From Hyphomicrobiales bacterium (GTDB lineage Bacteria > Pseudomonadota > Alphaproteobacteria > Rhizobiales > Rhizobiaceae), in the NCBI GenBank assembly GCA_900471925.1, contig UCGV01000012.1:186001-250000 (forward strand): DNA of 64,000 bases. The letters are read 5' to 3'. The first letter of the stretch is position 1, and each line of letters begins with the position of its first letter. Below are positions 35,130 to 42,465 of this stretch, piece by piece. The notes beneath the pieces were generated by a model that made no database searches, was not told the origin of the DNA, and saw only the letters and a program-made list of their open reading frames with translations. A program made the position numbers and the translations under genes.

Positions 35130-35708
35130 ATGACCGAGGCTGCACTTGCTGATGAAACCGCTCGACCTGCCCGTTCGCGGAGGCAGCAACGCATCCGCAG
35201 CCTCAGCCTGTTTATGGCAACGCTCTGCTCCTGCACGGCGGTATTGCTTGCCGCGGCGATGCTGTTCTACTGGCTGACGACGCCGGCGGGCGGCCTGCTT
35301 GCGGCAGCCGGTCTTGGTGGCGTCGCCATGGACGAGCCCGGATATGGGCTGCGGATTGCCGGTTTCCTCATCTCCATGCTGCCGCTCGGGGCGCTGATTA
35401 CAGGGCTTATCTTTGCCCGACGCTGCTTTGACGCCTTTGCGCGCGGCGAGGTGTTCTCCGGCGAGACGGTCGGTTGGCTCAGGGCCTTTTCCGTCGCGGT
35501 CATCACCTCGGCAATCCTCAAGCCCATTGCCGGCGCGCTGCTCTCGCTGCTGCTTAGCTGGGGCGCGGGCGCCGCACATATGAGCCTCGTTCTCAGCATC
35601 GGTTCGGATACGCTGCTGGCGCTGATCTTTGCCGGCACGGTCGCCGTCATGGCCTGGGTGATGTCGGAGGCAATCGCGATTGCCGATGAGAACGCGCAGT
35701 TCGTTTGA
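35130..35708 (+). CDS. DUF2975 family membrane protein
   Basis: A 192-residue protein with a charged N-terminus and four hydrophobic helices (LFMATLCSCTAVLLAAAMLFYWL, IAGFLISMLPLGALITGLIFA, VAVITSAILKPIAGALLSLLLSW, LLALIFAGTVAVMAWVM). RRCFDAFARGEVFSGE is the conserved loop of DUF2975. ATG 35130 follows GGAGAG. The XRE regulator begins 11 bases downstream, the standard partner of this family. The function of the pair is unknown. Confidence 0.85.
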   Translation: MTEAALADETARPARSRRQQRIRSLSLFMATLCSCTAVLLAAAMLFYWLTTPAGGLLAAAGLGGVAMDEPGYGLRIAGFLISMLPLGALITGLIFARRCFDAFARGEVFSGETVGWLRAFSVAVITSAILKPIAGALLSLLLSWGAGAAHMSLVLSIGSDTLLALIFAGTVAVMAWVMSEAIAIADENAQFV

Positions 35709-35719
35709 GGGGTAGCGAC

Positions 35720-35935
35720 ATGGCTATCCGGGTGACGCTGAACGTGATGCTGGCCGAGCGCAATGTGAAGGCGAAGGAGCTTGCCGAGTATGTCGGCATT
35801 ACCGAGACCAATCTTTCGCTGCTGAAGCAGGGCAAGGTGAAGGGCCTGCGCTTCGATACGCTGGAAAAGATCTGCGAATATCTGCAATGTCAGCCGGGCG
35901 ATCTGCTTCGCCACGAGCCCGATGCGGAAGAGTGA
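35720..35935 (+). CDS. XRE/HTH_26 family small regulator
   Basis: A 71-residue protein made of one Cro/C1-type helix-turn-helix: MLAERNVKAKELAEYVGITETNLSLLKQGKVKGLRFDTLEKICEYLQCQPGDLL. The ending CQPGDLL is typical of the YozG-like HTH_26 group paired with DUF2975 membrane proteins. ATG 35720 follows GAGGGG. Likely an autoregulator of the two-gene unit or a regulator whose activity depends on the membrane partner. Confidence 0.88.
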   Translation: MAIRVTLNVMLAERNVKAKELAEYVGITETNLSLLKQGKVKGLRFDTLEKICEYLQCQPGDLLRHEPDAEE

Positions 35936-35986
35936 GCCCCTGACAGGTTCGCCACACGCCATCGATCATCCGAGAGGGCAATCTTC

Positions 35987-36463
35987 ATGCGAACACGTCC
36001 GTCTGCGCGGCTCTTGCTGCTCGATCAGTTCGGCTGCGTCTTGCTGTTCAAGTTCGTCTTCAGGTCCGGTGCCCTTGCGGGCAGCCAATATTGGGCGACG
36101 CCCGGTGGCGGGCTCGAAGAAGGCGAGACGTTCGAGGCGGCGGCTCTGCGCGAATTGCGGGAAGAGACCGGTCTTCACGCCGAGCGAGTTGGCGCATCGA
36201 TCGGCAGCCGATCCTTCGATCTGCGGTTGCCCGACGGCGAGACGGTGTGGGCCGAAGAGCAGTTCTTTGCCGTCAGCACCGAACGCGGCGCGATCTCCGA
36301 CAGCGGCTGGACGGATCTGGAGCGGGAGGTCATGGCGGATCATCACTGGTGGTCGGCCGAGGAACTGCGCGACACCGCCGAGATCGTCTTTCCGGATGGT
36401 ATAGCCGAGCTGATGGAATCGGCGGCCGCACAGCCTGCCTTGCCGTTTGCGGTGCGGCGCTAA
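35987..36463 (+). CDS. Nudix hydrolase
   Basis: A 158-residue Nudix enzyme with a complete box GGGLEEGETFEAAALRELREETGL, so it should hydrolyse a nucleoside diphosphate-linked substrate with Mg2+. The surrounding fold is standard (ARLLLLDQFGCVLLFKF before the box, WWSAEEL after it). It lies 51 bases after the XRE gene and just upstream of the tyrS leader. Substrate unknown. A second, degenerate Nudix protein lies on the other side of tyrS. Confidence 0.88.
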   Translation: MRTRPSARLLLLDQFGCVLLFKFVFRSGALAGSQYWATPGGGLEEGETFEAAALRELREETGLHAERVGASIGSRSFDLRLPDGETVWAEEQFFAVSTERGAISDSGWTDLEREVMADHHWWSAEELRDTAEIVFPDGIAELMESAAAQPALPFAVRR

Positions 36464-36472
36464 ACATACCCC

Positions 36473-36501
36473 TTGTAGGTGAATCATAGGCCCTGTATGC
36501 A
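36473..36501 (+). promoter_or_regulatory. Promoter of the tyrS leader
   Basis: A TTGTAG -35-like hexamer at 36473-36478, a 17-base spacer and a TATGCA -10-like hexamer at 36496-36501. Six bases follow before the leader ATG, so the expected first transcribed base is the A of that ATG, giving a leaderless leader-peptide mRNA. The hexamers are imperfect; the spacing is the main support. Confidence 0.5.
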
Positions 36502-36507
36502 AGTGGC

Positions 36508-36558
36508 ATGACCCGTGTACCGACCCTTTCCGGCCTGTATTACGCGCTGCTCCCATAG
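36508..36558 (+). CDS. Tyrosine leader peptide for tyrS attenuation
   Basis: A 16-residue frame MTRVPTLSGLYYALLP ends in TAG at 36556-36558. The tandem Tyr codons TAT TAC at 36538-36543 lie about 17 bases before the antiterminator arm. There is no good Shine-Dalgarno sequence, in line with a leaderless start. Ribosomes short of charged tRNA-Tyr would stall at the Tyr pair; ribosomes that reach the stop codon would cover the arm at 36560-36565. That is the geometry required for translational attenuation of a tyrosyl-tRNA synthetase gene. Confidence 0.65.
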   Translation: MTRVPTLSGLYYALLP

Positions 36559-36559
36559 A

Positions 36560-36614
36560 GCGGCGACGGTCATTCATGACACCCGAAACGCCGCACGGTC
36601 GGCGGCGTGTGTTT
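36560..36614 (+). terminator. Attenuator with alternative hairpins before tyrS
   Basis: GCGGCG at 36560-36565 can pair with CGCCGC at 36589-36594 (antiterminator). The same CGCCGC, extended as ACGCCGC 36588-36594, can pair with GCGGCGT at 36602-36608 around a 7-base loop and is followed by GTGTTT (terminator). The two structures exclude each other. The T-run is short, so termination may be weak or assisted. tyrS starts about 45 bases further on. Confidence 0.6.
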
Positions 36615-36657
36615 CAGCAAGAGGTCTCCGGCCTGAGCGGCCCTTATGGAGGCCCTT

Positions 36658-37932
36658 GTGAACATCAATTTTCAAACATCCGTCAGACCCCGCTCAGAGT
36701 TCCTGCAAGTCCTCTCGGAGCGCGGTTTCATCCAGCAATGTAGCGATATCGACGCGCTCGATAGCTGGCTCACGACCAATCGTGGTACGGCCTATAACGG
36801 TTTCGACCTGACGGCTGACAGCCTGCATGTCGGGCACCTCATCCCCATCATGATGCTGCGCTGGTTCCAGAAGACCGGCAACAGGCCGATCGCGCTGATG
36901 GGCGGAGCGACGACGCGGCTTGGCGATCCGAGTTTTCGCGATACGTCGCGGCCCTTGCTCAGCGAAGAGCAGATCGCCGGCAATCTCGCCGGCATCAGGC
37001 GGGTCTTCGAACGGTTCCTGACCTTTGGGGACGGGCCTGAGGATGCGCTCATGGTCAACAATGCCGACTGGTTGGGCAGCCTGAAATATCTCGATTTCCT
37101 GCGCGATGTCGGCCCGCATTTTTCCGTCAACCGGATGCTGACCTCCGACAGCGTGCGCCAACGGCTGGAACGGGAGCAATCTCTTTCGCTGCTCGAGTTC
37201 AACTACATGGTCATGCAGGGCTATGATTTTCATGTGCTGGCAGGAATGCACGGCTGTCTGCTGCAGCTTGGCGGTTCCGACCAATGGGGCAATATCCTCA
37301 GCGGTGTCGAATTCGGACGGCGTGCCGGCGGGCGGGCGCTGTTCGGTCTCACAGCGCCTTTGCTCACGACCGCCTCAGGTGCGAAGATGGGAAAGAGTGC
37401 TGCGGGTGCCGTCTGGCTGAATGCCGACCGGCTCTCGCCCTATGAATTCTGGCAGTTCTGGCGCAATAGCGAAGATGCCGATGTCGGTCGCTTCCTGCGG
37501 CTCTTTACCGAATTGCCGCTGGACGAAATCGCCCGGCTGGAGGCGCTGCGGGGCGCCGAGATCAATGTGGCGAAAAAGGTGCTTGCCGATGCTGTGACAG
37601 GGCTATGCCACGGCACGGATGCGGCGGCGGAATCGTCCGAGACCTCGCGTCGTCTGTTCGAGGAGGGCACGACGACCACCGGCCTGCCGACGAACAGCGT
37701 GAATGGCGACATGCTCCGTCACGGCCTGCCGCTGCCGGATGCCCTGGTGATGGCAGGGCTTGCCGGATCAAAGAGCGAAGCACGGCGACTGATCCTCGGT
37801 GGGGGCGTGCGGGTCAACAGCCGCAATGCCGGCAATGAGGCCATGCAGCTTGGGCCAGCAGACGTGGAAGACGGCTTCATCCGCCTGTCGGTCGGCCGCA
37901 AGCGGCATGTTCTCTTGCAGCCGGAACCGTAA
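36658..37932 (+). CDS. tyrS: Tyrosyl-tRNA synthetase
   Basis: A 424-residue class I TyrRS. GTG 36658 is preferred because GGAGG stands 5 bases upstream; the in-frame ATG 36646 has a poor site. Counting from ATG 36646, the HIGH-type motif is LHVGHL (residues 60-65), the tyrosine pocket includes AYNGFDLTA, QWGNILSGVEFGRR is conserved, and the KMSKS-type motif is AKMGKSAAGAVWL (about 247). A C-terminal S4 domain follows (ALVMAGLAGSKSEARRLILGGGVRVN). Several positions deviate from the usual rhizobial form (YNGFDLTA for YIGFDPTA; GDPSFRDTSRP after the GGATTRLGDP region), so it may be a second, divergent TyrRS. Preceded by a tyrosine-sensing attenuator. Confidence 0.88.
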   Translation: MNINFQTSVRPRSEFLQVLSERGFIQQCSDIDALDSWLTTNRGTAYNGFDLTADSLHVGHLIPIMMLRWFQKTGNRPIALMGGATTRLGDPSFRDTSRPLLSEEQIAGNLAGIRRVFERFLTFGDGPEDALMVNNADWLGSLKYLDFLRDVGPHFSVNRMLTSDSVRQRLEREQSLSLLEFNYMVMQGYDFHVLAGMHGCLLQLGGSDQWGNILSGVEFGRRAGGRALFGLTAPLLTTASGAKMGKSAAGAVWLNADRLSPYEFWQFWRNSEDADVGRFLRLFTELPLDEIARLEALRGAEINVAKKVLADAVTGLCHGTDAAAESSETSRRLFEEGTTTTGLPTNSVNGDMLRHGLPLPDALVMAGLAGSKSEARRLILGGGVRVNSRNAGNEAMQLGPADVEDGFIRLSVGRKRHVLLQPEP

Positions 37933-37941
37933 TGGCACGAA

Positions 37942-37969
37942 AGCGGGCGCAGGTATCACTGCGCCCGCT
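37942..37969. terminator. Bidirectional terminator between tyrS and Nudix gene
   Basis: A perfect 11-bp stem AGCGGGCGCAG/CTGCGCCCGCT with a 6-base loop lies between the convergent stop codons. No long T-run follows on either strand. Confidence 0.7.
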
Positions 37970-37977
37970 CTTCGCCA

Positions 37978-38736
37978 TCACAAGGCGTGGCGCTCCCGGA
38001 AATGCTGCTTGAGAAAAGCCTGGGCCTTGAGGAAGCTCCATGTCTTCGGCGTACCGGGCATGAAATCCTCCTCATTCAGGATATCACTCAGCGGTGACGC
38101 GAAGAGTTCGGCCGCCTCGTTGCGATCCGGCGCGTGGCGGGCGCCGTCGAGGATTTCGGCTGAGGTGGAACGGCTCGATGCCAGAAGGCAAAGCTCGGGA
38201 TGGCAATAGACAGGATCGTAGGCGAGGCCGATGGCAAAGGCGGAGGAGCGATCGATATCGGTGACGGCAACCTCCTCGGCAAGCTCGCGGGCGGCCTCTT
38301 CGAAGAGATCGACCTCTTCGCCAACAGCCGGTTCCGCATAGCCGCCGATCAGATAGAGGGCGCCGGGGTTCTGTTCCGCGGTGAGGCTTCGTCTGGTGAC
38401 GATCACGTGCTGGTCTGCCGTGACGAGAAGGACGGTGAGCCCGAGCGGATCGGCACGCTCGGCGCCGGGATGCTCTTCGGCAAAGCCGGCATGGCGGGTC
38501 ACCACATAGGCGGAGAAGTTCGTGGCCTGCGCCGTGATGCTCAGCCTGTTGTCTTCGACGTGGTGCGCGGCCATACGCAGAAGCTGGCCGTCGAAAGCTG
38601 CGGGATGTCTCGCGAGGAAACGATCCCAGCCAGCCTTGCGCAATGCCTCGACCGATTCGGCGAGGTGAAAGCTGCCGGTAAGGCGGCAATGGATCCGATC
38701 GACCGGTATCGTGAAGGCCTGGTCTGCAAATGTCAT
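37978..38736 (-). CDS. Degenerate Nudix-domain protein
   Basis: A 252-residue protein whose C-terminal half has the Nudix fold: LTVLLVTADQHVIVTRRS, GALYLIGGYAEPAVGEEVDLFEEAARELAEEVAV. The catalytic helix RELAEEVAV is intact, but the upstream Gly and Glu of the Gx5Ex7REUxEE box are out of register, so it is an atypical member. The N-terminal half (about 90 residues) has no recognisable motif. It overlaps the HIT gene by 4 bases (ATGA), so the two are translationally coupled. Substrate unknown. Confidence 0.7.
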   Translation of the reverse strand: MTFADQAFTIPVDRIHCRLTGSFHLAESVEALRKAGWDRFLARHPAAFDGQLLRMAAHHVEDNRLSITAQATNFSAYVVTRHAGFAEEHPGAERADPLGLTVLLVTADQHVIVTRRSLTAEQNPGALYLIGGYAEPAVGEEVDLFEEAARELAEEVAVTDIDRSSAFAIGLAYDPVYCHPELCLLASSRSTSAEILDGARHAPDRNEAAELFASPLSDILNEEDFMPGTPKTWSFLKAQAFLKQHFRERHAL

Positions 38737-39215
38737 GTGCGCAATAGCTTTCTCAGCAATTCGATTGTTTGTGTAACGGATGGCCCCTTTATCGGCGGCG
38801 GCTCGGCCCGCTCGCAGAATTCCCGCCAGACGAAGAAGGTCAGTTCAGCACCATCGGTCGGGGTTTCGCCAGGTCCTTCGGCGAAAGTCTGGAGCAGACG
38901 GTAGCGCTCGTCCTGCCAGAAAAGGTCTTCCACCCAGTCATAGATCGGGATGATGTGGAAATGGATGGGGTAACCCGGCGTGTGGCCATAGCGGCCGATA
39001 TAGACGCGTTTTGCGCCGAGTTCGGTGCCGAGAGCCTTCTGTGTCTTTGCCAGCAGCGGGCCGAGTTCGGCAAGCGCTTCGTGTGAAAGCTCGGAGAGAT
39101 CGCTGGTGAAGCTTCGCGAACTCACCATAAGATAGCCGGGCAGGGCGGAATTGATGCGATGGTTCACCAGCCAGCTCGATGTTTCGCACACATGGAATTG
39201 CTCGGGGATTTCCAA
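38733..39215 (-). CDS. HIT-like hydrolase
   Basis: A 160-residue HIT-superfamily protein: NSALPGYLMVSSR before the active site and IGRYGHTPGYPIHFHIIPIYDW around the His-x-His-x-x motif. The third His of a classical triad is replaced by the IIPI sequence, as in some branched HIT-like proteins. The start is TTG 39215 with AGGAG seven bases upstream. HIT proteins hydrolyse AMP linked to amines, phosphates or acyl groups, including aminoacyl-adenylates in the HINT branch, which is of interest beside a synthetase-like gene. It is followed by the overlapping Nudix gene. Confidence 0.75.
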   Translation of the reverse strand: MEIPEQFHVCETSSWLVNHRINSALPGYLMVSSRSFTSDLSELSHEALAELGPLLAKTQKALGTELGAKRVYIGRYGHTPGYPIHFHIIPIYDWVEDLFWQDERYRLLQTFAEGPGETPTDGAELTFFVWREFCERAEPPPIKGPSVTQTIELLRKLLRT

Positions 39216-39274
39216 CTCGATGCTCCTCCATCACGGTAACGGACCGGGCCCGATCTGGCCCGGTCCGCCCTCCC

Positions 39275-40024
39275 TTACAGGTTGGTCGCCATATTCCAGT
39301 TGTAGACGCAGCGATCAAGGCCGATGGCGATTTCGAGGACGAGGACGTCCTGTTCTATCGCCGGTCCCTTTTTCGGCTGGGTCCGGTAGCGTTCGGGAAA
39401 GTCGGTGCGGCGCGAGATCGAGCAGACCTCCATCCACTTGTCACCGTTGTCGACTTCCACATCGACCGTTGTCTGCGAATAGGCTGGCAGCCGGTCGGAG
39501 GGCACGATGCGGGTGGGGAATGGAATGAGGGCGGCGATCATGCGGCGCACGGGTTCGAGGGCCGCGGCGTGGTAATCGTTACCGCTATCGGCCGTGTAGG
39601 CGCACTGGAATTCCAGCTGCCAGAATTCCTTCAGCCGCATGTGCTTGGTCGCCTGCTCCTGCTCACGCCGGTGGGAGCGGCCGGCCTGCCAGACGCAGAG
39701 CGGCAGGCGCGTTTTCGAGTGATTGCCGAGGATATGCTGCATGTAAACATAGGTGGAGGGCGTCGTTTCCGGCCTCAGCACCAACGGCAGGTCGGTCTCG
39801 GTCAGGCGCTCCTGAACCCAGATATCGGCATTGGTATAGGCATCCGAGACAAGGGCGCGCGGCGTCAGGGCCGGCGCCTCGACCCGCCTGACGTCCCAGG
39901 CCGGGTTGACGGAACGGAGGAAGGTTCTGACCTCCTCCGAGAAGAAGCGGACCATATGGTCGCGCATGTTGATTTCACGCTCTTCCCAGTGAACGAGCGA
40001 ATTGACATTGAAAAGATTGAGCAC
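39275..40024 (-). CDS. Stand-alone class II aaRS core, glycyl-tRNA synthetase-like
   Basis: A 249-residue protein that is only a class II synthetase catalytic core. LVLRPETTPSTYVYMQHIL resembles the GlyRS RPETAQG region, motif 2 is WQAGRSHRREQEQATKHMRLKEFWQLEFQ (Arg-x-Glu loop), and motif 3 is VLEIAIGLDRCVYNW. The N-terminus VNSLVHWEEREINMRDHMVRFF recalls GlyRS. No anticodon-binding domain follows; the frame stops right after motif 3. GTG 40024 is the start, after AGGGAG. It heads an operon with the HIT and Nudix genes. It may activate an amino acid for a carrier, small molecule or unusual tRNA-like acceptor; canonical tRNA-Gly charging is unlikely without the missing domain. Confidence 0.75.
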   Translation of the reverse strand: MLNLFNVNSLVHWEEREINMRDHMVRFFSEEVRTFLRSVNPAWDVRRVEAPALTPRALVSDAYTNADIWVQERLTETDLPLVLRPETTPSTYVYMQHILGNHSKTRLPLCVWQAGRSHRREQEQATKHMRLKEFWQLEFQCAYTADSGNDYHAAALEPVRRMIAALIPFPTRIVPSDRLPAYSQTTVDVEVDNGDKWMEVCSISRRTDFPERYRTQPKKGPAIEQDVLVLEIAIGLDRCVYNWNMATNL

Positions 40025-40047
40025 GGTGCCTGTCTCCCTGGCAGCCC

Positions 40048-40101
40048 AAAAAATTGAGACAATTCCGGACGGAAAACCGCTGTACGGCTTTGCTGGAATT
40101 G
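40048..40101 (-). terminator. Terminator-like hairpin in the GlyRS-like leader
   Basis: On the minus strand CAATTCC (40095-40101) pairs with GGAATTG (40060-40066), enclosing an inner AAAGCCG/CGGTTT hairpin, and is followed by TCTCAA and six T residues (40048-40053). It lies upstream of the GlyRS-like start codon, so transcripts starting at the promoter at 40267-40295 must read through it. Confidence 0.5.
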
Positions 40102-40157
40102 CTTTGCGGAGGGGCTTTACGTCCAGCAGTTCGCCGGACACGCAGGGCATCCGGACG

Positions 40158-40259
40158 TCACGACTGGACGCGGAGACCTCGTCCGCCAAAAGCGCGCAGA
40201 ACGGCAACCTGCAGGCAGGTGCGGTCAAGACGGGAGAGGGGCGAGCTGTCGGAACTCAT
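40158..40259 (-). CDS. Possible Gly-containing leader peptide
   Basis: A 33-codon frame starts at ATG 40259 and stops with TGA at 40158. It begins MSSDSSPLSRLDRTCLQ and ends RAFGGRGLRVQS, with Gly codons GGC GGA CGA GGT near the end. It precedes the terminator-like hairpin and the GlyRS-like gene. It is longer and less extreme in composition than the Tyr leader, so the assignment is tentative; the position and promoter spacing are the main support. Confidence 0.4.
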   Translation of the reverse strand: MSSDSSPLSRLDRTCLQVAVLRAFGGRGLRVQS

Positions 40260-40266
40260 GGCAGAT

Positions 40267-40295
40267 TTCGTAGCGGCGGGCCGGGCGCTTGTCAA
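40267..40295 (-). promoter_or_regulatory. Promoter of the GlyRS-like operon leader
   Basis: Minus strand: perfect TTGACA -35 (40290-40295), 17-base spacer, TACGAA -10 (40267-40272), then 7 bases to the leader ATG. This is the same arrangement as the tyrS and aroF leaders and predicts a leaderless or nearly leaderless transcript. Confidence 0.55.
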
Positions 40296-40344
40296 ACCGG
40301 CTTTTCGCGTTGTGGTTTCAGTGCGGTCAATGCATTCTGGCACC

Positions 40345-40719
40345 ATGAGCGACCTTGATCTGGACCACATCCTGAGAGAACTTGCTGCCCGCGAGCCGAT
40401 TTTCCATCGGCGGCAGTTCGGCACTTCGCGCGCCGATCTCGAAGCGATGATCGCCGAGGACTTCTGGGAGATCGGTGCAAGCGGGAAGGTCTACCGGCGC
40501 GACTACGTCATCGAGACATCACTGGAGCGCTATGAGGGCGGGCCGGAACCGCATGACTGGCCCTGCCAGGATTTCACCCTGACGGTGCTGGCGGACGAGC
40601 TCTTTCTTCTCTCGTATGTGCTGGAAGAACCAAAGCGTATTACGCGGCATTCGACGATCTGGCGCCGCGCCGATGGCGGCTGGAAGATCGTCTTCCATCA
40701 GGGCACGCCGATCGCCTGA
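40345..40719 (+). CDS. DUF4440/NTF2-like protein
   Basis: A 124-residue SnoaL/NTF2-fold protein of the DUF4440 type: AREPIFHRRQFGTSRADLEAMIAEDFWEIGASGKVYRRDYVIE, then TVLADELFLLSYVLEEPKRITRHSTIWRRADGGWKIVFHQGTPI. The closing WRR...WKIVFHQGTP is the family hallmark. Starts at 40345 or 40330 are both possible and neither has a clear ribosome binding site. It is divergent from the GlyRS-like operon. Often annotated as nuclear transport factor 2-like; the biochemical role is not known. Confidence 0.75.
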   Translation: MSDLDLDHILRELAAREPIFHRRQFGTSRADLEAMIAEDFWEIGASGKVYRRDYVIETSLERYEGGPEPHDWPCQDFTLTVLADELFLLSYVLEEPKRITRHSTIWRRADGGWKIVFHQGTPIA

Positions 40720-40724
40720 ACCAC

Positions 40725-42464
40725 CTATTGCACCAGCACCGATTGCTGGCAGCGCACATCGGTGACCCGCACGTCGGCTTCGCCGATCTTGATGCCGAGA
40801 AGGGTGAGCGTGTTGTAGAGCAGTTCGTCGAGCGGCTTGGTAAGGCCCGTCAGCGTATCGAGCACGGCGCCCTGGATGACTGCCTTCGGCAGGCCGATGC
40901 CGAGGCCGAGGATATTGACCTGAATATCGGCCTTGCCGAGCAAGGTGGAGACGGTCGAGGTCAGCACGTCCTTGGTCGAGACGTTCTTGATGGTCTTGGC
41001 GGCGATTTCCTGCGGCTGGAAGGTCAGCTTCGTCTTGGTCTGGTTGGTGACATTGACCTGCGCCAGGGCCGAGACGCTGAGCAGCGTGGCATCGATGATC
41101 TTGGCGCGGGAAACGCGCGGCTTGCTGCCGAAATTGGCGAATGCGCTGGTATCGACGTCACCGAGATCGAGTTCGGCCACACCCGGCACGACATCGATGC
41201 CGACACTGGCATTCTTCGCCCCTCCGCCGAGGCAGGAAATGCTCGCAAGCCTCGCTTCAGCAAAGCCGACTTCGAGATAGAGCGGCACGCGCAGCTTGAT
41301 GCCGGCGATCGAGCTGATGCCGAGAACACTCACCTCGATTGCAAGCCGGACCTGCGCTGTGCGCACGACCGCGCCGGTGGTGCCGACGGTGTTCGATGCC
41401 ACTTCCTTGGGCGGCTCGCCGATTGCCAGCATCAGCTTGATGCCGGTGAGGCCCGGCACGGCGGCATTGAGATTGACGCCGACCTGTTTTTCCTGATTGG
41501 CGGCGATCGCGGCTGCCGAGAGAAGATCCATCACGCTTGCATCGACGGAGAGGTTCGAGCCGCTGCCGACGAGCCTCTCGCCTGTCGAACCGAGGTTCAG
41601 CATATCCTCGAGCTTGAGCTTCACCTGCGTGGTGCCGAGTGCCTTCTGCACCGTGTCGAGCGCCTTGGTCACCGTGGTCGTCAGGCCCTTGGTCTTCTTC
41701 AGCGAGGTCAGCATCTGTGGATAGGTGATCTCGGTCTTCAGCACGTCGTCATAGCTGCCGGCGGTGAGTTTCAGGTCGGTCGCCAGCGTATCGAGGAAGG
41801 AGAGCAGTTCGACATCGGCGGCCGCAAGGGCGGTATAATCGCCGACCTTGAGGCCGATCGTGGTGCCGAGCAGGCTGCCGAGCAATCCATTCAGAACGCC
41901 CTCGTTGAGGCTTGCAATGCGCGAGCCGACGGAAAAGGCGGCAAGCTTGCCGGCCGAGGCCGTGCCCGTGGCCTTCAGGGTGGGGGCCGCGCCGAAGGCG
42001 CTTGCAAACATCAGCTCGGCCTTCTGGCTGAGATCGACCTTGACCGCATCATAGGGCTGCGTTCCGGCCGAAAAACGGGCGCCGAGCGCTTTCGACGTAT
42101 CGGCGAGATAGGTGCCGGGCACGAGATTGGCCACCGCATCGAAGCTCTTGAGTTCGGTCTCGGAGAGCTGGCGGGTTCCCTGTTTCGTTTCAAAGCCGTT
42201 GGCGGTCCTGACGGCGACATCAAGGCCATTCTGGCTGAAATTGGTGACAAGGTTCTTGGCCGCATGATTGATATCGGCGGCGGCGACGATGGCGCCGATG
42301 TCGCTCAGTTCCTGCAGGCGCCGCTGCTGCAGCGTCATCATCCCATAATCGACGCCAAGCCCGAGCGTATAGAGCATCAGTGGCGCGCAGAGCGCGGCGG
42401 TAATGGCGATATTGCCGCTCGTATCGGCCGCAAGCTGCCGCATCCGGTCACGCAATCTCAGCAT
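40725..42464 (-). CDS. TadG-like pilus assembly protein
   Basis: A 579-residue protein with an N-terminal TadG anchor (TSGNIAITAALCAPLMLYTLGLGVDYGMMTLQQRRLQELSDIGAIVAA) and a long, repetitive, low-charge periplasmic region rich in Leu, Val, Thr and Ala. Only one Cys pair (ISCLGGG and VRCQQS) is seen. It lies directly downstream of the TadE-like gene (one base between stop and start). It probably supports Flp/Tad pili or an exported surface structure, but the pilus core genes are not in this window. Confidence 0.75.
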   Translation of the reverse strand: MLRLRDRMRQLAADTSGNIAITAALCAPLMLYTLGLGVDYGMMTLQQRRLQELSDIGAIVAAADINHAAKNLVTNFSQNGLDVAVRTANGFETKQGTRQLSETELKSFDAVANLVPGTYLADTSKALGARFSAGTQPYDAVKVDLSQKAELMFASAFGAAPTLKATGTASAGKLAAFSVGSRIASLNEGVLNGLLGSLLGTTIGLKVGDYTALAAADVELLSFLDTLATDLKLTAGSYDDVLKTEITYPQMLTSLKKTKGLTTTVTKALDTVQKALGTTQVKLKLEDMLNLGSTGERLVGSGSNLSVDASVMDLLSAAAIAANQEKQVGVNLNAAVPGLTGIKLMLAIGEPPKEVASNTVGTTGAVVRTAQVRLAIEVSVLGISSIAGIKLRVPLYLEVGFAEARLASISCLGGGAKNASVGIDVVPGVAELDLGDVDTSAFANFGSKPRVSRAKIIDATLLSVSALAQVNVTNQTKTKLTFQPQEIAAKTIKNVSTKDVLTSTVSTLLGKADIQVNILGLGIGLPKAVIQGAVLDTLTGLTKPLDELLYNTLTLLGIKIGEADVRVTDVRCQQSVLVQ

Positions 42465-42465
42465 G

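Noticed and set aside
40025..40160. T-box riboswitch for the GlyRS-like gene
   Set aside because: The conserved T-box sequence (AGGGUGGNACCGCG type) is absent.
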